64,000 nt of DNA, taken from positions 157,665 through 221,664 of the forward strand of contig CM074811.1 in NCBI GenBank assembly GCA_037447605.1. The letters run 5' to 3'. This DNA is from Zygnema circumcarinatum (Eukaryota > Streptophyta > Zygnematophyceae > Zygnematales > Zygnemataceae). Below the pieces are notes generated by a model. It did no database searches. It was not told the DNA's origin and worked only from the letters and a program-made list of their open reading frames with translations. This document shows, one piece after another, positions 51,203 through 61,370 of the stretch; within the stretch, counting starts at the first letter, position 1, and each line of letters starts with the position of its first letter. Position numbers and translations under genes: made by a program.

Positions 51203-52204
51203 TGCACCCCCGCGTTTTGTCTTTCGCACCCCCCCGTTTGAAAATTTTGCCTGCCCGTTTGGTTACCCATCCAGTTTTGAATATTTCGGGATTTTTTTTT
51301 TCCCGACCCTCCCGTCCCCTCCGCTCCCCTCCCCTGCCCTCTCCTCGCCTCCCCTCCCCTCCCCGCCGCTCCCCTCCCCTGCCCTGTCCTCCCCGGCCCT
51401 CCCCTCTCGCCCGCTCCCCTCCCCTCCCCTCCCCTCCCCTCTTGCAGTTTGGAAATCAGCCGAGACAAGAGCCATATCGAGTACGCTGAAGGGAAAAAAT
51501 GTTTCAATTGCAAGCAGGCCACAACTTAAGATCTTGCCTTAATTAGGGGGTCTATGATCCTAACCTGAAAACAAAGAGTAATAGTTGCCCAACATTGGTG
51601 ACTTTTGCAGTTGCGTTTAAAAGTGCGTTTTTGCGCTTAAGCTTAGTTTATTTTAGTTTTTTGCTCCTAGTTTTTTTATTTTGTGCTTAGTTCATTTGCG
51701 ACCAGATTCTTGTGGTTCCCATGTTGACTTTGTCCATGTTTATTTGATGGCCTCACCATATTGAGACCAATGCAAATCCCCTTTTCTTTTGTCGCACATT
51801 GTTGGAAGTTAGTGGTGAAAAGGAGAAAACGAGGGGGGTGGAATGTCCAGAAAAAGAGGAGGGGAGGGGAGGGGAGGGGAGGGGAGAGGAGCGGGCGGGA
51901 AGGGAGGGCCGGGGAGGACAGGGCAGGGGAGGGGAGCGGAGGGGAAGGGAGTGGAGGGGAGGGGACGGGAGGAGAGGGCAGGGGAGGGGGGGGAGCGGAG
52001 AAAGCACGGATAGTACCACACAAGTTGTGCGGGACGCAAGTTGGACGGGAGGGGCAGGAAAAAGATTTTTTCCCGAAATATTCAAAACTGGAGGGGTAAC
52101 CAAAACGGGCTGGCAAAATTTTCAAACGGGGGGGTGCGAAAGACAAAACGCGGGGGTGCGAAAGACAAAACGCGGGGGTGCGAAAGACAAAACGCGGGGG
52201 TGCA
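51203..52204. mobile_element. Foldback (long inverted repeat) element with C/G-rich arms
   Basis: The left arm (51203 to about 51445) starts TGCACCCCCGCGTTTTGTCT and runs through TTTGAAAATTTTGCC, GTTTGGTTACCC and TTTTGAATATTTCGGGA into CCCCT-rich sequence. The right arm (about 51860-52204) is its reverse complement, from GGGGA-rich sequence to GGGGGTGCA. The spacer is about 400 bases and has no transposase-like ORF. It looks like a foldback/MITE-type element or a palindromic duplication. A clear target duplication was not found. Confidence 0.65.
52130..52204. repeat. 22-bp tandem repeat in right arm of foldback element
   Basis: The unit GGGGGTGCGAAAGACAAAAC plus GC is repeated three times, with a partial fourth copy. 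The left arm carries the same unit only once (in reverse), so the array expanded on one side only. Confidence 0.9.
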
Positions 52205-52244
52205 GGAGAGTTACCCGGCGAATTTCTTGGGGACGCACTTTTGA

Positions 52245-52473
52245 AGGTGGAAAATAATATGACGGGGTCCTACGGTATTACGGGGCTATCGTGGTTTCTC
52301 GAGACAGGCCTGCGGCCGTACTGTTTCTCTGTACGGAGTCGCATGGCCGCCCGGAGGGCCCTGTCGCGAGCTCCTATTATAGTGCCGTTCATATATCGTA
52401 CAACCGACCGTACCGTTTCGCATCCTCATACAGTACAGCACAGTACAGTAGGACACCATCATATTTTCCACCT
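52245..52473. repeat. Inverted pair of 26-28 bp motifs (MITE-like)
   Basis: The left copy (52245-52273) reads AGGTGGAAAATA...GGGGTCCTAC. The right copy (52448-52473) is its imperfect reverse complement GTAGGACACCATCATATTTT plus CCACCT. A third, direct copy lies at 54039-54065. The enclosed 170 bases are GTAC- and CGTAC-rich. Confidence 0.65.
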
Positions 52474-52550
52474 CAACATTTGCGTCACCGATAAATTCGC
52501 ACCAATTTTGCCGAAACCACTTTTTTGTACGGTAACTTCGTGTTAGCCCT

Positions 52551-52611
52551 ACAATTCGTACAATTCGTACAGCCCGTACTAGCCGTACTAGCCGTACTAG
52601 CTGTACTAGCC
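52551..52611. repeat. GTACTAGCC short tandem repeat
   Basis: CAATTCGTA occurs twice, then GTACTAGCC-like units occur four times. A diverged version lies at 53765-53812 (CCGTACTAGCCGTACGAGCT). Confidence 0.8.
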
Positions 52612-53066
52612 TTCACGGGCTTACTGTAGCGTAACGGAGCTGCGTTCGACGGATTTGCGTCAGTTCAATTGTACTTGACATATGCCTCTTCCGTGTCACG
52701 GATCAACGGAATCCAGGAGCTGCCAACGGAGATTGAGAGAAGGCGGCGCCATGCGTTGGCGGTCCACGGAACGGCACACTATCCAGCAAGGCGCACTCGG
52801 GAACACCGCCTAAGGCCGCCGATTATCATTCGTTGACCTATCCGAAGGCTCCACGTAGTCAGTCAGGCCTCTCAGTGGGCAGTTGGCCAATCAGAGGCTG
52901 TCACTGCTAAGGCTCAAGATCTATTGTCAGTGTTAAGTAGATGGGATGTCAGTGATGCTTGTTTGTCTTTTAGTGCTGGGCTTAGTATTTGTATTTGCTG
53001 TGTGGTTTGTTGTCTTGTTCTTCTTTCTTCTTTTCCTTCCTCTTCAGTTACAGCAACAGATGCTAA

Positions 53067-53132
53067 GTAAGAGAGAGAGAGAGAGAGAGAGTTCCATGCC
53101 ATAGATAGAGAGAGAGAGAGAGAGAGAAAGAG
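53067..53132. repeat. (GA)n microsatellite
   Basis: Two GA runs (53070-53091 and 53107-53128) flank TTCCATGCCATAGATA. Confidence 0.95.
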
Positions 53133-53218
53133 TCTTCTTGCTGATAGCATTTAGACGTCCCATTCAGCCCAGTTAGACAAAGATTTCAGTGAGAAGACAA
53201 TTTCATTGTAATGACATT

Positions 53219-53241
53219 CCCCAGCCAACCGCTGGCTGGGG
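53219..53241. repeat. Small hairpin, 8-bp stem
   Basis: CCCCAGCC, a 7-base loop, then GGCTGGGG. It lies in noncoding DNA about 1.7 kb upstream of the interrupted PstS-like gene; its role is unknown. Confidence 0.6.
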
Positions 53242-53719
53242 TGAGTTTCCAAAATACCACCTTTATCTAAGTTGTGTCCTGTTTTCCCTCTGCTGTCACT
53301 ATGCCAAGCCCCTATCTTGCTCTATCCTGCCTTGCATTACTCTCAATGACCAATGATCACTAGAAGCCTAGCTAAGAGACTAGCCGAGGAGAGGACAGGG
53401 GAAGAGGGTCCCCAAGGAAGGGCTCTTTGCGCATCAAGTCCAGCCGCCGGTGGGAACGTCTTCAGAATCCCTACGTCTTCCGCTGCGCGTACCTCTGAAT
53501 CCCCCGGATCCTGGCTCTATGCTGCAGGCAGACCCACAGCACCACCCCAACCCTACGTCAGTTTCAGCACGGACGCTCGGGTGGCCATACAGCATCTGCG
53601 ACTAGCTCAGCAATCTCCTTTCAACCCCACTTATCTTGTGCTACATTACGCAAAACTCACCTATTCTCCCCGCACGTGCCGCCGTCAGAGGCGCTCGCTC
53701 TTCTCCCCTTCTTCTTGGC

Positions 53720-53945
53720 TTCGATACGATATGATACGGTACGATACAATACGAAACTCCCCGATACGGTACTATCCGTACTAGCCGTACGAGCTGTAGT
53801 AGCCGTTACGGGCTCGAATTTAAACTCTCCGAATTTTCCCGCCCTTGCCGCCGCAAGAGGCCACCATAGTGTCAGTTGCCGCGATACGATACAGTGCGAT
53901 ACGGTACGATATAAATTCAAACGATACGATACGATACGAACGATC
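53720..53945. repeat. GATACGATAC-type short repeats
   Basis: Runs of GATACGATA / GATACGGTAC at 53721-53770 and again at 53880-53942 flank about 110 bases of other sequence. They probably arose by slippage. Confidence 0.8.
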
Positions 53946-55166
53946 CTACATGAACTCTAACAGAATTCCGCTCGTCTATTGGTAACACAGACCTAATATT
54001 TGCCAAAAACGATATTTTCGCCGGATATTCGCTTAAACCAGGTGGAAAATATGATGGGGTCCTACTGTACAGTACAGTACTGTACGTTCAGTCAGACTGC
54101 ACTGTGCCTGGCAATCGTACAAATGTAGATTGTATCCGTACTTTTCGTACAGCACGATAGCGCGACCCATGTTCAGAATTTGTATTGAAAAATGGATCAG
54201 GTAGGCTAATACTAATACATAAACATAAACATGGTAGACATCCGTTTTGAGGCTTTTACTTTGTCCTTTCGTCCATTGTGACCGCCCCTTTTGGTTCTCG
54301 ATGTTGATTTTCTTCATGTACGTTTGATGGCTTTGCCATCGTGAGTTCAATATACCATCACCCCCCCATACAATACATGCTAATACATTAACACAGAATA
54401 CAGTAAGTGGTTTCCTCCGAATCTGGGCGAATTTCTTGGGGAACGAAAGTGCCCGGGGAAAAAATATTATTAAGGGGGGGATACTGTGTAAGGAAAGCGA
54501 GCTGTACTTTGAAAAAGATGTACGAACAGTGTACAAACGAAAAGGGGACCGCACGGGAGAGCGTATTCGTGGAGGTACGAGCAGGACGTGAAGAGGAAGG
54601 CGAAGCGTTTTAGGAAGATGAAGGGTTCAGGAATGGATGTTCTGGAAGCACAGGCTGAGAGTAGTAGAAGTAGAGCAAAGAAGAAGCTGAGCAGCAGAGT
54701 ACGAGAGAAAGGAGGATGAACTGAAATGTATGAAGGCCTTTGATGAAATAAAGAATGTGTTTATGAGTAATGTGCTGACCCAATGGGACTGTGGAGTGTG
54801 TTCATCATTTGTATGCTGGAAGTGAGAATGTGACACTTCCTTCACAAACTCAAGCCTGAGTACAGACAATCAACATCTTACAGCAAAGCTGAAGCCATGG
54901 CCGCCCTTCTGTTCGTCGCTGTCGTCCTCCTCTCTGCCGCCGCCGCCCAGGCGAGCACCATCCAGATTGGCGGAGCCAGCTCCGTGAAGCTTGTGAGTGG
55001 CCTTCAACTTCCGCCGCAGTGGGGATGGTTTCCACCACATCGCTGGGTTCCGGTTGACGTGGTCTCCGCGTTATACTGAGCGCTTCTGTCTTTTCGTGTT
55101 CGCTTTGCAGCTTATGCAGACGGCCCTCTCCGACTCTGAAGGCGTTCCCGGCCTCGGCATGGACTC

Positions 55167-55171
55167 CGTCG
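55167..55171. repeat. Target-site duplication, left copy (CGTCG)
   Basis: CGTCG directly abuts the TG of the left LTR. The identical right copy is at 61366-61370. One copy restores the reading frame of the host gene. Confidence 0.92.
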
Positions 55172-56076
55172 TGTTGTAAATTAAGGCCCGGTCCGTCTCA
55201 CTCACTTCACTCACTGCCATGTTTGCAATCTGAATCAAGGAAAGCTCTCAAGTGCACACACTGAAAGATAACTGAAATCAAACGAGCAAAAACACCGTAA
55301 GGAAATGTAAGGAGAAAGCACCCGGCCTCAAAACTCCTTAATAAAGTAAAGGAAGTTACAAGCACAAGTTTCAGCCCTCAGGCTTCTACTTCAGCTCTGA
55401 CTAACTCCCGACCCCCTGCTGCCCATACAGCCAGGCAACCGCACTCAGCAACACGAGCTAAGCTGCGGCTGTATTAGAATATCTATTACCTAAGCCTAAC
55501 TCTACTTAAGTACTAAGCGTTGCACTACTCCTCCACGTTCTAATGCATGCCATGTCTCGCCACCGCGCTGCACCGCACGCCGCCGCGTTCCACCGCGCAC
55601 CTCCATGTCGCTGGCGACGCTCCACGTCTCCAGGTGCTCGCCTCTCTCCTCGCGGTAACTCCTCCTTAGGTCGCCATGGCCAGGAGGGGGAGTGTCCGTA
55701 CAGGAAGCTCCTCCTCCGACTTGCCTTCCTTCGAGAAGCTTCCTCGACAACGCGCGCGCCACTCCAGCGTTCGTCCGTACGCACCGGACTAATGTACGGT
55801 CGACCCAAAGAAACAATAAGCAAACCTAAGGTGTTCGCGCAGCCTATCGCTGAGCGCCACGTGTCATAACTATCCTTAAGCGACTCTAAATATCTCCAGT
55901 GTCGACGCGGCCTATAGCCGCTCGCCACGTGGCCAGAGACTAATTCTGCGCGTTCCCACTACGAGACTAAGACTGTCGGTCAGTCCACATCCGGACCGAA
56001 TCTCCTAAGGACCTTTGACAACTGCTAAGGACCGTACGGTGTACAGTTCGGGGCTATACCCCTATTGTACACATCA
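55172..56076 (-). repeat. 3' LTR of the copia element
   Basis: 905 bases. It differs from the 5' LTR by one A in an A run (about 55287), C/T at about 55444, T/C at about 55634, G/A at about 55704 and T/G at about 56026. Confidence 0.93.
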
Positions 56077-56087
56077 TTCCCCCTCTC
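56077..56087 (-). other. Polypurine tract
   Basis: GAGAGGGGGAA on the minus strand, directly next to the 3' LTR. This is the expected plus-strand primer. Confidence 0.8.
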
Positions 56088-56091
56088 GATC

Positions 56092-59000
56092 CTAGCCACG
56101 AAAAGGTCCGACTCCAATAAGAATACTGTTCCTCCAGACGATCTCACCGTTCGTCCCCTTGGTTAACATATCTGCCGCTTGATCTTTCGTACCGACAAAT
56201 CCGACGGCCACCAGGCCATCCTCTACCTGTTTTCTGACATAGTGATACTGCAACCGAATATGTTTCGACCTTTTATGAAACACTGGATTCTGTACCAACG
56301 CGATCGATGATTGGTTATCAGTAAAGATCTGTACCGGGATCTGAGGGCGTTCGCACTCAGCGAAGAAGTTTTGAAGCCAGATCGCCTCTTTGCTTGCGTG
56401 GCATGCCGCAATGTACTCCGCCTCCGTACTGGACAGCGCAATCGTCGCTTGCAGATTCGAGCTCCACGTCAGCGCACCTCCTGCGTTGACAAAAGCGTAG
56501 CCAGATGTAGATTTGGACGTATCCACGTCGCCGCCCCAATCCGAGTCGGTGTATCCGTACACCCGTGTCTCAACTCCACCGTCGAAGTTAATGCCGAACT
56601 GAGAAGTTCCCTTCACATAGCGAAATATTCGCTTAACTGCTTCCCAATGTTCCGGGCCAGGATTCTGCATGTACCGTGAGACCGTACTGACAGCCTTAGC
56701 CAAGTCAGGTCGTGTTCCAACCTGTAGGTACATCAGGCTACCGATGGCTGACCTGTACGGAATTCTGTCCATCTGCCTCTTCTCTTCCTCCGTCTGAGGT
56801 GACATGTCATGGGAGAGGTGGATAGAAGGGTCCATGGGGCAGGTAACAGGATGGCAATCCTGCATGCTAAACCTGATGAGCACATCCTTGGCATATTTCT
56901 CTTGGCAAAGGAATAAGTTATTTTGACGCCCCCTCTTAAGCTGAATGCCTAATAAGTACTCAGCTTCTCCCAAGTCACTCATCTGAAATTTAGTCTTCAG
57001 AAGTTCTTTCAGACTCTGAATGCCTAAAAATAAAGCCCAGACAATAATGATCAGATCATCTACGTAGATCCCTACATACGTCAGTTCAACCCCTTCCCCC
57101 TTCTTATAAACTTAAGCATCCGTTTCAAACTTAATGAAGCCATTATCTCTCAAGAGGTTGTCAATTTTGCCATACGGTCCGTGGAGCTTTGTTTCAGCCC
57201 GTACAGGCTTTTCACAAGCACCGCATACCAAGTGTTCTTCTCCTTCATCACTTAGAATTTGGTCATGAAGATTCTTCCTCCAACTCTCCATATAAAAATC
57301 GTCTTTATGTCAATTTGGTAGACATGCATCCTTTAGAACAACTGCTGATGGATATCAAAGATCTGAGGGAGCTAAACTTGACTACCGGAGCAAAAGTTTC
57401 TGTGTAGTCAAGCCCATATTTCTGGCTAAACCCTTTTGCGTCCAGCCTAGCCTTGTATCTATCGACGCTCCCATCTGACTTCCTTTTCACTTTGAAAACC
57501 CATTTGCACCCTATAGCCTTCCTCCCCTTTGGCAACTCTACCAGCCGCCAAGTCTTGTTCTCTTTCAAGCTACCCAACTCACTCTCAATGGCTACTCCCC
57601 ATTTCTCAGCATCTGCCCCCTCTACAGCTTCAGAGAGAGTTTGGGGTTCACCGATGGTCGCCATCAAGACTTCAGCGACGCTGGCAAATTCAGCAGAGTC
57701 GGTCGGCATCCTCCATTCGCTTGCTCCATTTACCTCCCACTCGGAAGGGGGGTAGCGCCTGTTCGGTCTCCGGAGGCGAGCTCCTTCCTGCTGTACGGCC
57801 ACCCTGGTTAGCGGCACTCTTGTCGTTACTGGTACAGCAGATAACAAGGGAGAAGGTACGGTAGGTCGTTTGACCGAAGGTCGGTCGAGTGACTCGAAAA
57901 TGTCACTCAACGACCTCTCTCGTTGCGCCACGTCGTCGTGAACAGCTGTAAGTGTCGGTGAGTCGATCTCCGTTGATTCCAAATGATTTGAAGGTCACGC
58001 GCCAGGGCGCCATCGTAGCCATCCGATTTCAGAATGCGGTTGGTGACGGGTCTCCGCTAGCGCATCTCCGCCGTTCGGTTCGTTGTCTCGCACCACTGAA
58101 TCGCCACCGTCTGATTCGTAGGAGATTTCAAATTTGTCGTTTTGCGAGAGTTTGACCTCCAAGTCCATTCGGATTTCAACCGGAGGATTTTCTTGGAATC
58201 TAACATCTCGACTCCTCTCTACCTGTTTGGTTAAGGGATTCCACACCCGATACGTGGGACTATCCTCATTATAGCCAATCAGGTACCCGAGAGTGGATCT
58301 ACTCTCGAACTTGGAATTTCTCCTGGGCTTCAGTACGGTCATGAAGAACCGTGCTCCCCATACTCTGAAGTAAGCCACTGAAGGCTTCTTTCCGCTCCAC
58401 ACCTCCTCCGGCACCCTGTCCTGAAGTGCTCTCGTCGGGCACCTGTTTCTGATGTGAGCTGCTGCCATTACTGCCTCACCCCAGAAGGTTAAGGGAAGTG
58501 GGGACTCACTCATCATGGTCCTCACCATGTCCCCAAGCGTGCGGTTCACTCTCTCCGCAGCTCCATTGCTTTGAGGTGAGTAAGGGGCTGAAAACTGATG
58601 CTTCATGCCAAGAGCTTCGAAGTGATCTTTGAAATTCTTGGAGATGTACTCCCCTCCATTGTCTGAACAAAGGGACTTCACCTTCAGCCCGGTTTCTCTC
58701 TCCACTTCCACCTGCAACCTTTTAAAGACATCAAAGGTTTCAGCTTTACTATCAATCACCCTCACCCAGATCTTCCTAGAGCAGTCGTCTAGAAAGGTGA
58801 TGAAGTATTTTGCCCCTCCTCGGCTGGTGGGAGTGATGGGTCCACATAAATCCGTGTGGACCAACTCGAGCCGTTCCTTGGCTCGGCTGTCCTCTGAATT
58901 CCGGTGGCTGAACGGCAGTCGGTGGGCTTTGCTAGCGAGGCAGTCCTCACAAAAGCCAGCCTCTGATTCCTTCATCTGCACGTCAATTCCTCTCACAAGG

Positions 59001-60526
59001 CGTTTGTCCACCAGTTTCTTCAGACTTTGGTAGCCGAGATGGCCCATTCGGCGATGCCACAACTTGGCCGCCGGATTTTCAGAGAGAGCATTGACTTGGT
59101 GTGAGAGGACCCCTCCTCCCTTTAAAAGGTAAAGGCCGTTCTTTTCTGTGCCTCTCAAAACAACCTTCCCGGTTAATTTTTCCACCACCTTGCACTCCTC
59201 TCCATTAAACCAAGAAACATATCCTCTTTTGCCTAGCTAGCTCAGGGAAATGAAGTTGCTTTGAAGACCAGGGGTAAGGAGAACGTTGCCCATGGTAACT
59301 GTTCTTCCCTTCTCTCCTCCATGAGTGATTAATCTCACGGATCCTCCTTGAGTAACTTTCACTCCTTCTCCGGTCGCTACGTAAACGGATCTTGCCGCTT
59401 CCAACGTTCGCAACTCTGCAAAAGAAGACTTTTGGGAACACATGTGTTTAGAAGCTCCAGAATCAATTATCCAAGGCAGTTCGGGTTTCCCGGACCTGCA
59501 TGGACCTTCTCGAATCCCACCCACGAACTCCTTGTTATGCGCTTCTGAGCTCATCATCAAGTTTGTCTCGCTTGCTCCATCTTGACAAGCCACAGACTTG
59601 TGGCCCTTCTTGCCGCACTTAAAACACGTTCCACCGAAAGTAGGCTTCTTCTTCTTGCTCGGATCTCCACCTGAAGACTCCCCTTTCTTCTCGGGTCGTC
59701 CCTTGGTCTGGTAGCAGTCCGTTGACAGATGTCCACGCTTGCCACACGTGTAGCATGTAGGGGGAGGACGATCTCCTCCATCTTTCTTCCCTTTGCTCTT
59801 GCCGAATTTCGCAGCCTGGAATGAGAGGACACTATCTGCAGTTCCTTTCCCACCCTCTAGCAACATTTCTGCCTCTCTGATTCTCCCTTTGATTTGCACC
59901 ATAGACATGGGCAAGCTAGCAAGGTGAGTTCTTAATGACTCTACAACTCTTTCATATTTGCTTGGAAGTCCTATTAAGAAGTGATGAATCTCGCTAGGCA
60001 AGGTTATAGGCTGCTTAGCAGCTATGCATTTCTGCATCAAGCTATCATATTTTACAAAGTACTGAGTGAGTGTGTCCCCCTTCTCCATTTTGCATGCTCC
60101 TAATTCTGCATACAAATTTACAGGTAAACCACTTTCTGCTACTTCATAAACTGACTGCAAACTGCTCCACATAGTTGCTGCACATTTTATATCTAGCAGC
60201 ATGGTGCCAGGACCATTTCCTACTGACATAGCAATATAGCCTGCTGTTTTCTTATTGTTCACTTGCCATAGGTCGAAGACTTTCGTTTCCGCTGCGTTGG
60301 TTGGAGGAGGTGGTTCCGGCGAACTCCCATCGACATACTTGAACAGGTTCTTTGTCTCCAGCATGTAAGTCATCCGCCACCTCCAATGTCTGTACTGGGT
60401 CCCTTCGAAGGTCGGGACCTTGAACCTGGGTTCCTCCTCGGAGGTTGCTCTGATACCACTGTTGTAAATTAAGGCCCGGTCCGTCTCACTCACTTCACTC
60501 ACTGCCATGTTTGCAATCTGAATCAA
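56092..60526 (-). pseudogene. Copia gag-pol polyprotein, broken by stops and frameshifts
   Basis: Read on the minus strand. Gag (60526-59600) has FEGTQYRHWRWRM, a UBN2-type body and two CCHC knuckles (CYTCGKRGHLSTDC and CFKCGKKGHKSVAC). Protease has WIIDSGASKHM. A TAG at 59237-59239 interrupts the frame. Integrase follows in the same frame, with H-x-x-x-H/C-x2-C (HRRMGHLG; CEDCLASKAH) and the D, D, E residues (VHTDLCG; CSDNGGEY; NGAAERVNR). A TGA at 57995-57997 interrupts again, still in frame. Reverse transcriptase (57982-57305) opens with WRLVELPKGRKAIGCKWVFK. Frame is lost at about 57305-57100 around the DIKT and SLYGLK region, although YVDDLIII survives near 57058-57075. The RNase H half (56982-56092) is open, with TDSDWGGD and SSTEAEYIA. 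As written it cannot make one complete polyprotein. Confidence 0.92.
60447..60458 (-). other. Primer-binding site (initiator tRNA-Met)
   Basis: TGGTATCAGAGC on the minus strand, one base inside the 5' LTR. This is the classic complement of the 3' end of tRNA-iMet used by plant copia elements. Confidence 0.92.
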
Positions 60527-61365
60527 GGAAAGCTCTCAAGTGCACACACTGAAAGATAACTGAAATCAAACGAGCAAAAAACACCGTAAGGAAATGTAAG
60601 GAGAAAGCACCCGGCCTCAAAACTCCTTAATAAAGTAAAGGAAGTTACAAGCACAAGTTTCAGCCCTCAGGCTTCTACTTCAGCTCTGACTAACTCCCGA
60701 CCCCCTGCTGCCCATACAGCCAGGCAACCGCACTTAGCAACACGAGCTAAGCTGCGGCTGTATTAGAATATCTATTACCTAAGCCTAACTCTACTTAAGT
60801 ACTAAGCGTTGCACTACTCCTCCACGTTCTAATGCATGCCATGTCTCGCCACCGCGCTGCACCGCACGCCGCCGCGTTCCACCGCGCACCTCCATGTCGC
60901 TGGCGACGCTCCACGTCTCCAGGCGCTCGCCTCTCTCCTCGCGGTAACTCCTCCTTAGGTCGCCATGGCCAGGAGGGGGAGTGTCCGTACAGAAAGCTCC
61001 TCCTCCGACTTGCCTTCCTTCGAGAAGCTTCCTCGACAACGCGCGCGCCACTCCAGCGTTCGTCCGTACGCACCGGACTAATGTACGGTCGACCCAAAGA
61101 AACAATAAGCAAACCTAAGGTGTTCGCGCAGCCTATCGCTGAGCGCCACGTGTCATAACTATCCTTAAGCGACTCTAAATATCTCCAGTGTCGACGCGGC
61201 CTATAGCCGCTCGCCACGTGGCCAGAGACTAATTCTGCGCGTTCCCACTACGAGACTAAGACTGTCGGTCAGTCCACATCCGGACCGAATCTCCTAAGGA
61301 CCTTTGACAACGGCTAAGGACCGTACGGTGTACAGTTCGGGGCTATACCCCTATTGTACACATCA
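60460..61365 (-). repeat. 5' LTR of the copia element
   Basis: 906 bases. It is the 5' LTR because the primer-binding site adjoins its lower end on the minus strand. An ATG that opens the gag frame lies inside it at about 60508. Confidence 0.93.
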
Positions 61366-61370
61366 CGTCG
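61366..61370. repeat. Target-site duplication, right copy (CGTCG)
   Basis: CGTCG directly follows the CA of the right LTR and matches the left copy. Confidence 0.92.

Larger units (their letters stand above)
52205..54896. other. Repeat-rich spacer upstream of the interrupted PstS-like gene
   Basis: It holds three copies of an AGGTGGAAAATATGATGGGG-type motif, runs of GTACTAGCC and GATACGATAC, a GA microsatellite and a small hairpin. Short ORFs (for example 53353-53784) lack domains. The last 300 bases must include the promoter of the gene that starts at 54897; no TATA box is clear. Confidence 0.5.
55172..61365 (-). mobile_element. Ty1/copia LTR retrotransposon (full length, antisense to host gene)
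   Basis: 6194 bases. Two LTRs (55172-56076 and 60460-61365) begin TGTTGTAAAT and end ACACATCA, with TG...CA ends. The 5-base duplication CGTCG flanks the element (55167-55171 and 61366-61370). On the minus strand the order is LTR, initiator tRNA-Met primer site, gag with two zinc knuckles, protease, integrase, reverse transcriptase, RNase H, polypurine tract, LTR. Integrase before reverse transcriptase defines the copia type. By eye the LTRs differ by four substitutions and one 1-base indel, so the insertion is young. The coding region is interrupted by stops and frameshifts. Confidence 0.97.

Noticed and set aside
51217-52257. Several long ORFs rich in Pro/Ser/Leu or Gly/Arg/Glu
   Set aside because: They are by-products of the CCCCT/GGGGA low-complexity arms of the foldback element; all six frames are open there.
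53353-53784. ORF starting MITRSLAKRLAEE, slightly like a retroelement gag start
   Set aside because: The rest has no gag, zinc-knuckle or pol motif and runs into GATACGATAC repeats. Too weak to call a second retroelement.
55506-55928. 140-codon ORF repeated identically at 60795-61217
   Set aside because: Both copies are inside the LTRs of the copia element. Their identity reflects LTR identity, not gene conservation, and no domain is seen.
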